NCBI GenBank assembly: GCA_030512335.1
Contig: JAULSU010000001.1
Coordinates: 2,046,001 to 2,110,000 of the forward strand
Direction of reading: 5' to 3'
DNA from: Immersiella caudata
Taxonomy: Eukaryota; Ascomycota; Sordariomycetes; Sordariales; Lasiosphaeriaceae
Length of the DNA stretch: 64,000 nt
The notes below the pieces were generated by a model that was not told the DNA's origin, did no database searches, and was given only the letters and a program-made list of their open reading frames with translations. Made by a program: the position numbers and the translations under genes. The number at the start of each line of letters is the position of its first letter. Within the stretch, counting starts at the first letter, position 1. Of this stretch, positions 27,606 through 37,957 are shown piece after piece.

Positions 27606-30023
27606 ATGGACTCCCAGGTCCTCCGTGACAAGGTCGCTTTTTTCGAAGAACTCGATGCTTTGAACCAGCCAATTGACGAAGAAAATGATAAACTGAGCAA
27701 AGAAGAGGAGGAATTCCGCGCGAAGATTGGCGCCATCTTTTCTTTGCGAGGCAAGAGCAACCCAGCACCCCCTCGGCCAGTCCATTCTTTTTCTGCCAAA
27801 GAATGGACATCAAAAAGTAACCGGTTTCCAACACCCAAGCGCAGTTTTTCGGCACCCACTCCTGTGCAAGGAACCTCACGGTCCCCGATCGTCATCGAGG
27901 CAACTCCAGAACCGAGGGGTGCGACAGGCCACCAGCCGCCCTCCTCTTCTACCTCTGTCATTGCGGAGACACCAGTTCTGCGCTTGGATCAGGCGCCACA
28001 TCATCTTCTTCAAAGAAGTGCAACACTGCCACTCCCGCACAGCTCTGCGCACACTGTCGCTGGGCAGTCTCCATCCATGGCGTCAAGCATGAGGAAGCGC
28101 AAGAGGCAAGGTGCGGTCGTTGAGACGGTACCCGAGTCGGAGCAGTTCCTGAGAGCCATTGCCTTCTACTACATTCCGAACGATGACGTCGCGCCCGCGC
28201 GGAAACTTCGTATTCGAAAGGCCCAAAGCTATGGCGCACAATGGGTTCGTGAGCTGTCTAGCGCCAGTCTCGTCGTTGTAGACAATCGTCTAGCCTACAA
28301 AGATATCGAGAAGATGCTTACCTCGCCATCCGATCTAACAGTCACCAACGAAGACTATCCAATTGATTGCATAGCGCACCGCACCTTGCTGAACCCCGAA
28401 CAGCCACGATACAGAGTCTCCGGATTTCCTGTCATTAAGGACAAGTCGGCACCTCACAGCTTTACCGTGCAGCCTGGGGGTTCCGAACCCTCCTTGCAGC
28501 TCAAGAACCCAACCACGGAGCCAAGAAGAGGAGACCAAGTTACCAGAAGTGGTACACCGCCCAGGTTCGAGGTATCGCCCGCAAAGGATGACGTGGTGGA
28601 GGTATCTCAAACTCAGAGATCAACGGGTTACCCAGAAAACGACGCAGAGCAGCTCTCCAGTGCCAGCGGCTCGAGCCCCCGAGTTGAGGATTCAATGATT
28701 CGGTCCACAAATCAGTCTCGGCCAGCGTCAAATATCCAGGATGAGTTGACCGAATACATCCAACTTATGCTCCAGTACAAAGGCCTACCTTTGGATGCCG
28801 ACGAGGACGAGGACGCCGAATCGGTTCGGGGCACAGAAGCTGTGTCTGAAATTGATTCGGGATCTGAGGATGAGAGAGCGCAGAGGAAGCGGGCAGCTAA
28901 ACGGAGCGGAAAGAAGGACATGACTTTCGAAGATCGATTCGCATGCAACAGTGGTGGTACACTCAACAAGTCGGGCGATAATCCAAACTCTCGTACCATT
29001 GACGTTCTGCAGAGCATGTGTGACTACTACACCCGAACCGGGGACCAGTGGCGGACACTAGCGTACCGAAAGGGCATTAACGTCCTCCGTCGGCAAACAA
29101 CCAAGATAACGACTGAGCAAGAGGCACTCCACCTCCCGAACATTGGCCCCAGGCTCGCTGCGAAAATAGAGGAGATTGTCACCACCGACACTCTTCAACG
29201 CCTCGAACACACCCGCGACGAGCCCATTGATCGGGCGCTCTCGACTTTTCTCGGGATATACGGTGTCGGCACCGCCATTGCGAAACGCTGGGTCACACAA
29301 GGGTTCCGCACCCTTGACGACCTCATCGCAAATGCCGACCTCACAACCAATCAACGAATTGGCATAGACCACTACGATGACCTCAACAGTCGCATCCCGC
29401 GCGCTGAGGTGTGTGCCCTTGGGGCATATGTGAGCCGGGAGGCTGCCAAAATTGACCCGGCCGTCGAACTCCTCATCGGTGGCAGCTATCGACGTGGATC
29501 CAACTCTTCGGGGGACATTGACTTCATCGTCACGAAAAAAGGGACAGCATCCGTGTCTGGTGATCTCGTCAACTTTCTTGAACAATTCATCAGTATTCTC
29601 ACCGCCAAAGGCTTCCTTGTCGCCACGCTCGCGGCGCTGCATAAGACACGACGCCCAAGCAAGGACGGACCTGGAAGCAAATGGCACGGTTGCTGCGTGC
29701 TTCCCCAATCGGAGTACGCAAAACTGGGGATCACGCGCGAGAAACCCATCTGGCGACGGATCGACTTCCTGCTAGTCCCTGGGTCTGAGTACGGCGCTGC
29801 GCTGATCTACTTTACGGGCAACGATATCTTTAATCGATCTCTGAGACTGCTTGCGTCGAAGAAGAAGATGAGGCTGAACCAGCGGGGTCTCTACAAGAAG
29901 GTGATGCGCGGTAAGGGAAGGGTCAAGATCACAGAGGAGGAGTTGGTCGAGGGGCGGGATGAGCGTAGGATCTTCGAGATTCTTGGAGTCAAGTGGCGTG
30001 AGCCCGAGGGGAGGTGGTGTTGA
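27606..30023 (+). CDS. POL4: Family X DNA polymerase (POL4/pol lambda type)
   Basis: Gap-filling polymerase for non-homologous end joining and base-excision repair, nuclear. Intronless, 805 aa. Residues about 180-270 (FYYIPNDDVAPARKLRIRKA … YPIDCIAHRTLLN) are a BRCT-like domain that would dock to Ku/ligase IV. A long linker is acidic and Ser-rich. The 8-kDa/fingers part begins at about 430 (TFEDRFACN) and contains two helix-hairpin-helix loops (LPNIGPRLAAKIEEI and FLGIYGVGTAIAKRW). The palm carries GGSYRRGSNSSGDIDFIVT with the two metal-binding Asp, and the third Asp in WRRIDFLLVP. GNDIFNRSLRLLASKKKMRL and the thumb complete the fold. It is large for the family, mainly through the BRCT-to-catalytic linker. 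Confidence 0.95.
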   Translation: MDSQVLRDKVAFFEELDALNQPIDEENDKLSKEEEEFRAKIGAIFSLRGKSNPAPPRPVHSFSAKEWTSKSNRFPTPKRSFSAPTPVQGTSRSPIVIEATPEPRGATGHQPPSSSTSVIAETPVLRLDQAPHHLLQRSATLPLPHSSAHTVAGQSPSMASSMRKRKRQGAVVETVPESEQFLRAIAFYYIPNDDVAPARKLRIRKAQSYGAQWVRELSSASLVVVDNRLAYKDIEKMLTSPSDLTVTNEDYPIDCIAHRTLLNPEQPRYRVSGFPVIKDKSAPHSFTVQPGGSEPSLQLKNPTTEPRRGDQVTRSGTPPRFEVSPAKDDVVEVSQTQRSTGYPENDAEQLSSASGSSPRVEDSMIRSTNQSRPASNIQDELTEYIQLMLQYKGLPLDADEDEDAESVRGTEAVSEIDSGSEDERAQRKRAAKRSGKKDMTFEDRFACNSGGTLNKSGDNPNSRTIDVLQSMCDYYTRTGDQWRTLAYRKGINVLRRQTTKITTEQEALHLPNIGPRLAAKIEEIVTTDTLQRLEHTRDEPIDRALSTFLGIYGVGTAIAKRWVTQGFRTLDDLIANADLTTNQRIGIDHYDDLNSRIPRAEVCALGAYVSREAAKIDPAVELLIGGSYRRGSNSSGDIDFIVTKKGTASVSGDLVNFLEQFISILTAKGFLVATLAALHKTRRPSKDGPGSKWHGCCVLPQSEYAKLGITREKPIWRRIDFLLVPGSEYGAALIYFTGNDIFNRSLRLLASKKKMRLNQRGLYKKVMRGKGRVKITEEELVEGRDERRIFEILGVKWREPEGRWC

Positions 30024-30976
30024 TGATGATGAGACATGGTTTATGATACGATACCCCTTTCTTTCTTCATAGGTGGATGGGTTCGAGACAATAAGCTGGA
30101 TGAGATGGCAGGTCTCTTGTATATAAGGTTAGGTTACGTTGCCTAGGTAGAAAAGTACATGCGTTGCGTTAAATCTGTCAATACGAGGTCATTTTAGGAA
30201 AGTACATGCATTGCGTTAGAGCTGTCAATACAAGCTCATCCTAGGAACATCCCTCATCATCTAGGGGCTGTGTCTTCTGCCAGTTTCAAAGGGAAAGCTA
30301 ATACATAGGATCATACTCACTGGAGAACTCGGGATCCCGTCCGCTCTCCTATCGATAAACTAATGAGGGCTAGACTAACAACTGGGTCGGCGATGACCAG
30401 CGAATTCCTAGTGTTGTATTTTTTTTGGCTGATCTTCTCCATTTAACTAACTGGCTGGTTCCCTCTCTGGCTTGCGAACCGCAGGGACGGTGGCGTGGGA
30501 GTCTGACAGTCTTACAGATGAGATGCACTCATAGGCCGTTTGCGTGGTGTGCTCGGCATACAAATCTCATATTCACTCTAGCGACAAGCACAGATGAAAG
30601 GGTCATTAACTGAATTTATTCCTCGCGCCGAGCTGGCGAAGCTTGGTCTACACTTGATAGTACAAGCACCATTTTTTATTACATTTCGACCCCCCACACT
30701 CGCTCTTCCTCGCCCCGTCAAATCACATAGAACTACCTCATCCTCTTCTCCTTTGCAGCATTTATGTAGAGATCACACCGCAGTCGCGTTCAAGGTTGAA
30801 AATTCCATCGCCAGATAGCCTCCTGTCATTGCCGCGACAGGTCTAACCAAACCAACCGTTCCATTCCGTTACTCCTCGGGATATCCAACACCAACAGCCA
30901 GCCAGCCGTGTTACCAAGTAAAAGTGAAATATAAGAACCAATGATTGTGACAGACAATGAAAATGATATCGAGTCA
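30024..30976. other. Convergent intergenic region of POL4 and the ammonium transporter
   Basis: Contains a 47-bp tandem duplication at 30152-30245. Otherwise AT-rich 3' flank sequence without a gene. Confidence 0.5.
30152..30245. repeat. 47-bp direct tandem duplication
   Basis: Units 30152-30198 and 30199-30245 both begin AAAGTACATGC and end TTAGG or CTAGG. Most of the differences are C/T or G/A transitions (gcG/gcA, cGag/cAag, atTTta/atCCta), consistent with an old duplication hit by deamination. It lies in the likely 3' flank of POL4. Confidence 0.85.
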
Positions 30977-32704
30977 TCATTGATGACTTGTTGACCCGAC
31001 ACCATACATTCTGGGATCGATACCCATCATGTGCATCCCGTTCTTCTCCCTCCCTGCGGCAGGGGGATATTGCGGGCCTGGATCAGCAGAGTACATGCTG
31101 CCACCCTCGCCGTCTACATCATTGAGCACTTCACGGGTGAGCTCCACATAGTCGTAAGCGAACTCGCCGATCTCAGCATCGTCGATGCCGAGAATCTCAG
31201 CCTCCTCAGTTGCGCGGAGGGTAAGGCCTGGAATCATGTTCATGATGAAGAGGATGAGACACGTGCCAACAAAAGAGTAGGCGCCGCCGGTGAAGGAGTC
31301 AGCCAGCTGGTAGGGTAACTGCATCCAGTGGTGGTCGAGCCAACCGCCCTTGATGCTTGACACGCCATCAAGACTGGCGATGTGGTTAGTAGCGAAGAAG
31401 GCGGTGAGAATGTTGCCGACGAGGCCGCCCACGCCGTGGACGGCGAAGATGTCGAGGGCATCATCGATGCGGAGGATGAACTTCAGCTTAGTAGCGTAGT
31501 TGGCAAAAGATGCGCCGAGAACGCCATAGACAACGGCGGACCAGACGGGGACGTATCCTTCACGGCGAGTTAGCACAATGAAAGGAAGAAAGGGGGTATG
31601 CGGCTGAAACTCACCAGAGCCAGGGGTAATGGCGACCAGCCCAGCAACAACCCCTGAGCAGAATCCAACCGTTGACCACTTCCGCTCAAGCCGGTAATCC
31701 AGGACACACCAAGTGATTCCACCCACGCAAGCAGCGAGATTGGTGACAGTAGCAGCCATGACAGCCCTCAAGTTTGCCGACAGAGCGGAACCAGCGTTGA
31801 AGCCGAACCATCCGACCCAGAGGAAGACGGTACCGATAACAATGTGCGTCACGTTGTGGGGCCGGTAGTTCAGCTCGTGGGTACCGTGACCGCGGCGCTT
31901 GCCGAGCATCATCGAGTAGGCGAGTGCAGCCGTGCCGGAGGCGATATGCACAGGTGTGCCACCGGCGAAGTCGAGACCGCCCATCTTGTTGGACCACCCG
32001 CTCACGTTCCAGGTCCAGCAGGCAATGGGATCGTAGATGACAGTGGCCCAGATAAACATGAAGATGACGCAAGGAAGCACTCTGCCACGCTCAGCAATGG
32101 CACCCGTCGCGAGGGCCACGGTGATGGCCGAGAACATGCCCTGATATATGGCGAACATAAGGTCTGGGATGCGGCTCGAGCCGACTGAGGGATGCGCCAG
32201 AACGTCCCGGAAACCGAAGTTGGCGAGATCTCCGATAAAAGGGCCAGCTGTGTGTGAGAAGGTCAGGGAATAACCCCAGAAGAACCACTGGAATGTCGTG
32301 ACAGCCGTGGCCATGATGGACAGCCAGATCAACGACAAAGCCGACTTTCTCCGCGCCAAACCAGAGTAGAAAAACCTGAGGGCATCTTGGTCAGTCTTGT
32401 CCAGCAACACTCCGTCCCCGCAAGCAGAATGTCGTATTTCCGTTGACTTACCCGACTCCCGGGATCATGAGCAGCACAAGGGCTGTTGATGTGATCATCC
32501 ATCCAATATCGCCAGTCTGTTCCGGGAAGCCAGAGTTAGATATTACCTCCATCCTCCTGGCGTCATTTTCCAGGCACATGACTGCGCAGGCCAAGGTCAG
32601 CAACATACCTGGTACCAGATATTGAGGTTTTCAACCAAGGGATCGCCCCCCGTTGCTCCCGTGCCATTATAAGGCACCAAGACGACAAACCCGTCGTCGG
32701 CCAT
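30977..32704 (-). CDS. Ammonium transporter (Mep/Amt family)
   Basis: Plasma-membrane ammonium permease. Exons: 32609-32704, 32452-32516, 31615-32375, 30977-31557, giving 500 aa and 11 expected membrane helices. Signature segments: DIGWMITSTALVLLMIPGVG FFYSG; ATGAIAERGR; GGTPVHIASG (first pore His); WVGWFGFNAGSALSA; ITPGSGYVPVW; DDALDIFAVHGVGGLVGNIL TAFFA (second pore His). The soluble tail ends about 60 residues after the last helix. The third intron (31558-31614) is 57 nt, divisible by three and free of stops, so its retention would add 19 residues between the Gly and Gly-Tyr of ITPGSG-YVP. Several GATA motifs lie upstream, consistent with nitrogen-metabolite control. Confidence 0.95.
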
Positions 32705-33680
32705 GGCGGGCGAATCAACCAAGATGCGCGGCCGATAAGGTGGTGAGGCTGAAGGGTGACCAGATGAAGGGTCCGAATGAATCTTGTGAGGCTGTCCGTG
32801 TCCTGGAGCACGCCGTTTTGTGGTTTGCTGTCGCGATGTGGCCTGCGCCGTCCTCCGTGTAGTCGGTGATACCTGAGGTCGAAGAGGGGAGAAATTCGGT
32901 ATAAGACGAAAGGTGAGTGGGCGGGAGGCGCTAGATGTAAAGACCTCGCTCGATCGGTAGTGGCCGTGGCGGCGGGCGTGGGATGACACCCGCTCTCACT
33001 CACACTCAGATCCCAAGCCTTTCTTTTTTTTCCAGGCTTTGCCTTTTGCAGGCTGCGGGCAGAAAAAGGAAAGGCTTCGACGATAGAGCGAATGGATGCC
33101 GGCAATAACGCTGCTCGACCCCGACAAGACTGCTGGGGGCCAATCAGGGCGGCCGTCCCGGCAACGCTAGGCTTATCGAACGACGAAACAAGCCACGCAG
33201 ATGGAGGGGGGGGGGGGGGGGGGGGGCAGAAAGGAACGTTGGAGCCAGACGACCAGCCTATCGAACCACCTCGATCAGGGACTGTGGCTGCAGAGCACAC
33301 TACGCCTTCATATTCACACGCAGGAGAAAAAGAAACGAATGTGTTTGTTTCCTGGATGCGGGGGAGCGTCCAGGATTCATACAAGCGGCCCCTGGACACC
33401 TTGACCCCCTGGAAGCGGCTCCCGTCATCCAGGGAAATGGTCTTTGAGATGGTGCTCAATGCAGCGCGTGAGATCAGATCCTAGTTGGGGCAAGTGCGCC
33501 GTGGTAAGATGCCGTGGAAAGATGCCGTGGAAAGAAGGTACGCGGTCGTGCCTACCACTCCCACAAATGGGGGCCGACCCAAGAAAAGGCGGGGCCCGAC
33601 CTGCAATGGCAGTCTACGAGAATCCCTTTCGGCCTGTCGCACAGCCTCGGAGATTGCCAAGCACCGTAACTGATAAGAGA
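32705..33680 (-). promoter_or_regulatory. Upstream region of the ammonium transporter with HGATAR sites
   Basis: Matches to the AreA/NIT2 GATA-factor consensus HGATAR: CGATAA at 32733-32738, CGATAG at 33081-33086, CGATAA (minus) at 33173-33178, CGATAG (minus) at 33258-33263 and TGATAA at 33671-33676. A run of 21 G occurs at 33206-33226. Clustering of GATA sites upstream of an ammonium permease is biologically sensible, but such short sites also occur by chance. Confidence 0.45.
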
Positions 33681-36600
33681 ACACCAACCGCTGTTCCATC
33701 TTGATGCCCGCGATGCTCCCCTTTTCCATCGCGAACGACCTCGTCTTTTTTTGCTCCCGCGGGCAGAGCTGACAGCAGACCCCGCGGAGCAGGCACGATG
33801 ACTGGGGACGCCAGAGGAGAGGGGTTGGGCTGGGCCCTCTGGGTCAGCAAGGAGGCGTGGCGTAGTTTGCCGGCAGGGGACGGGACAGAGAAAAAGCAAA
33901 ACGCAGCTGGTGTTGGCCTCTCTCTCTCCCTCTCTCGCCTCGGAGGCGCCACCAGGGGGGACCCTGTTTGCCAGCCGTTCGTGATTTTTCCCCGTTCCAT
34001 GTCCTTTTCGCCTTGTCCTTGCGAAGGCGACCAGAAAAGCACAAGTGCGAGGTGCCAACTGCGACTCCGGGTTCCAGTAAAAGAGCTTGGTAAAGATAAC
34101 GGGCTTGGACGTCGATTGGCTCCAGCTTCCCAGGTTCTCAACATCCCTAGCTCGACGCTCGAGTGGGGGGGCCGAATTCCCTTGTCTGTGCCCTCCCGCC
34201 GTTGCGATTACCTCATCCTCCTTGTCGTTGCTCAGCGTGGCGTGGGCCCCACTTTACCAGGGGCATCAAAAGCTTTCGTGCGACGCCGCCACGGGACCTC
34301 GACCTCCATTCAACATTGTTGGTAACCACACAGAGAGCTCAGCGAATCTTGCGGACTGGAGGCCGCATCGACCCTGCAGGCTGGCAGTTACACCCCGTTG
34401 TATTTTGGTTTCTTTTTATTCCCCCCCCTTTTTTTTTCTCTTTCTCCCCGAGACTGCGACGCGGCCTTGTGCTACCGTCACAGCACCCGGAGAATGCTCT
34501 GGTCTGTTCGTCCAACTGAAGTATCAACACCGAGAATGCGGCCGGCTCGGCATCAGGATCGTCCACGGAAGGAAGGCAACCTCGGACGTGCTCGTTCTCG
34601 TCCTCTCAGGATGCTCTGACTTGTCTGACGTGCAGAGTGCATTTCGGAGCACATTTCGTATCCCACCAGCGGCACCTCGATGCCATGACCTTGCCTGGCA
34701 TGTCACCTAAGTCGTTTGAAGGGTTATCTTCAGTTTCTGTTCCTGATCCCGTTCTTTCCGACCACCGCGTCTTGCGTCACATATGCAGCTAACAAGAGAG
34801 GTGTGTGCGCGTGCGTTGCTCAACAACTGCAAGCCACAGGCTCCTCTTGCATGTCCCGGGCATTGGGTTACACCTCTTGCAATGTAGCAGGTATCACCAT
34901 CGCTCCCGTTCTCTCCCTCGCATCAACGCAGGGACGAACTAGTGCAGCATCACCAGCCTGTGTCCTGCTTTGTCCCTTCTCTTGGGTACGAAGTCCGGGC
35001 CCACCACGCTAGTGCTGTCTTCTCAGCCCGGAAGATGGGCCCAGGCGTGGGGGGAACACGAACGACTAGAAACACAGCGCAAGTCCAGGCAGGAATTATC
35101 ACGATCCACGTCGAGCAGCCTGCCTCGTTGTCGAGGAAGCTTCTTGCGGATATCTCTGATGATAGAGACCATCTGCTGGGAGACGTCTCCCCCAGCCCTA
35201 CCGCTATCTGAACATCCTACGCCGTCGATCTCGAAGAGATCCGCGCTTGATGCGGCATTATCATCCTTTGCTCCCTGTTCAAACTACGCAGGCAAGGCAT
35301 AGCACAGAAAGAAAACAATACAGGGGCCGCAGATCGAGAGCAGCGAATGCATGATGTTCATCTTTGCAAGCTTGGCGTTGACGCGATCAGCCGCAAAACC
35401 TCCTGACTTTGGCTTAGCATACCTCCCCTGGGGTTCTTGCTGTGGGGGTTGAGCAATAAACCCACACATCCCCCCGCCACCTCCACCTCCTATTGAGTCG
35501 AGCACGGAGCGAGCCTTGGCCCGCACCGCGCCTTTATCAGTCGTCGAGAGAAACTAACTCGCCGTCAAGACATGAAACCATTCCTTGACTCGCCGCTCCA
35601 GCTTCCGACGGCCTATGACACCACCTCCTCGCGGCAACAACTCGCTCCGGATGGTCGACCAGACGCAGGTTTGAGGGCTGTCGCGCCGCTCAGGGTGCCA
35701 AGGTTCGGCGGTCCTCCGCCTCACCGCTCCGGAGGCACCGCGACGCCGAAGCAAATTTCCCGGGTCTGCTCATCGTCATAATACCTCACTATTATACGTT
35801 TATAATACCGCACCACATACTACCGGCGCGCCACACCGAGTCAGGCCGCAGCCCATTGGGAAGCCACTGATTTGTTTTCCAGAAACATTCCGGAATGCAT
35901 CAGCTGAGAATTCGTGGGCCGCCACACCAGCCATGAAGTCGATATGAGACACGGCTTGGTGTGGGCGAAATTGCTGCATCGCTCTCCCGTCTGGTTGGGG
36001 TCATACGGTCAAGCCTCCTCCATGGAAGAACGTTAGCGCCCTCCACGGAGTCGCCGCAGGCCAAGGTGGCATGCGAAGTGCGGAACAAACGGCCACTACT
36101 GCTATCTAGCAAGCGCTACTGTGTAGCAAGTTGTTCGAGAAGGTCTCTCCTTTTGTGCGGGTGCCTTATCATGACTGAAATGAGGGTAATGCATTATCGT
36201 CGACTGCTTTGGAACACTCCACTCTGCACAACTTTCCTCATAGGTGCAGCGATGCTGTGCACGAGGGCCATGTTTTATCACTCTTTGTCCTGTATCAACG
36301 TTATATTGAGCTCTGAAAAGTCTTTTCTAGAGGCTGATGATGCCTTGGAGGGCACGCCAAGGACATGCAAATGCCACAGATGGCATCACTTCCAAGCATC
36401 GCCTTCGCCGTCCTACAGCTTGAGAGACAAGCTCAACACCTCCAAGTACCCCTTCAGTCCAAACAACTGCAGTGGATGCAACCAAGACGTGTCACCTGTG
36501 TCTCTCCATACCGCAACTCTCTCATCCTGCAAGAGCTCTGTTCATCCTTTGGCTCTGGATACCTTGCCTTGCAGCAAATAGTGGTGGCGCCATGCAAAGA

Positions 36601-37957
36601 ACAGCACATGCGCATGTGTCCCCATGCCCCACGATATCGCTAATAAAGTCAAATTGTCAAGACCGCGTATACCCGTGAGTGGTGCCCCGAATACCGTAAG
36701 TATACGTCGGACGTCGATTTTGACTGGTTCCGCACGATAGGCGCGGGGGAGGCAGGTATCCGCAGCCCTGGATCTGTCCCACGCAAGATCCTAAATGTCT
36801 ACCTCTCTCGTGGATGCTCACCACTACCGATATGGATTCCATTGCTGATATGGACAAGCAAGCCCCTGGATGAACGCCTGGACCTTGACTTGAGACCAGC
36901 CAATCATGAAAGGGGGCAATCAATAAGTTACCTCTTGACAATATCAAGATGTGACCATCAAAAATATGGCTTGATATCGGGATGTGGACCTGAACCTGAA
37001 AAATAAAGAGAGGAGAGACGATGTGGTGGTCAGCAGAGGGACGGACCTCTGCTTGCCTGCAGGAAAGTAGGCGGTGCCTGGCTAGCTCGCGATCAAGAGG
37101 GGAAGATCTGGGGCTCAGGTAGAGGATACGCGACGTCAGATAGGGGTAGGGAGAGCGGGAGCAGCCTCGACGTCAACAAGCTCCATCATGCTATCACAGG
37201 GCTGATCAACTGCCAACAGCTTCTTGTTCCCACATGCCCAGATATCAGGCACCATCTACCTCTAGTCGGTACCTAGGTAAATCAGCACGACACCACCCGT
37301 CAGCGTCTCCATTCAATTTGGGATGTCGCGCACGCCGTCCACACACAAATACACACACGCACAAGAAGGAGAAGACGAAGTGATACCCAATTCTTTCATC
37401 ATTAGACTACCTAATGTGGCCCATCTACTTGATGCCCCCATCTAGCTCATCCAAGTCCTCCTACAGCGTAGGTAGGTACACGAAGATGGCATCCTAAAGT
37501 TACAACGATCCAATCTTCCCTTGGAGCTTCTCTCCAACCTGGAACATGATGATGATGATAATGCTTCCATTCCATTCCTCCCAGCAACCAAATAGGATTA
37601 TACAACAAGTGTTAAAACTCCTCCTCTCCAAGCAGCCACAAGCTCCGCAGGGGCATATAGTACAGTGGGAGACAAGAAAAAAAAAACCCCCGATGCTGGT
37701 GATGCAAGTCGTACAGTGTCGTTAAACAAAACGCGCTGCTCGGCAATGAGCAGATGATGATGTACTTTCTGAATGCCTGCCTGCCTGCCGACTTCGATTT
37801 TGATGATGCCGCCGAAAATGCCATACTCCGGAAAGATGAAAGGCGCCGATTGGATGCGTTGAATAAAACCAAACACGGGCGCGGCTTAGTGATAAAGAGC
37901 CCGATGCGTTCTCACCCATCCAGAGTGAGAGAGCGGGGTGTCGCCGCATAGCCGATA
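33681..37957. other. Long gene-poor stretch
   Basis: 4.3 kb with many short overlapping frames on both strands but no recognisable family, splice-consistent gene, tRNA or transposase. The only frame with protein-like features is the 61-codon one at 35284-35469. C/T-rich and G-rich simple tracts are frequent. The last part (37600-37957) is probably the 3' untranslated flank of the coiled-coil gene. Confidence 0.4.
35284..35469 (-). CDS. Possible small membrane protein or 3' exon of one
   Basis: From an ATG at 35469 the frame reads MCGFIAQPPQQEPQGRYAKP …DRVNAKLAKMNIMHSLLSIC GPCIVFFLCYALPA, 61 aa. The last 22 residues form one hydrophobic helix at the extreme C-terminus, as in tail-anchored proteins. 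The frame is open 19 codons further upstream (through a poly-Gly stretch), so this may be the last exon of a longer gene whose other exons I could not identify. I know no homologue. Confidence 0.25.
   Translation of the reverse strand: MCGFIAQPPQQEPQGRYAKPKSGGFAADRVNAKLAKMNIMHSLLSICGPCIVFFLCYALPA

Noticed and set aside
33206..33226. 21-G run, with other homopolymers at 42040-42056 and 42091-42105, considered as possible CRISPR or origin signals
   Set aside because: Eukaryotic nuclear sequence; these are simple homopolymers without flanking repeat structure. They were kept only as sequence notes.
35961..36581. 206-codon plus-strand frame
   Set aside because: Opens with GTG, Cys/Ser/Leu-rich with irregular composition, no domain, no splice-consistent extension.
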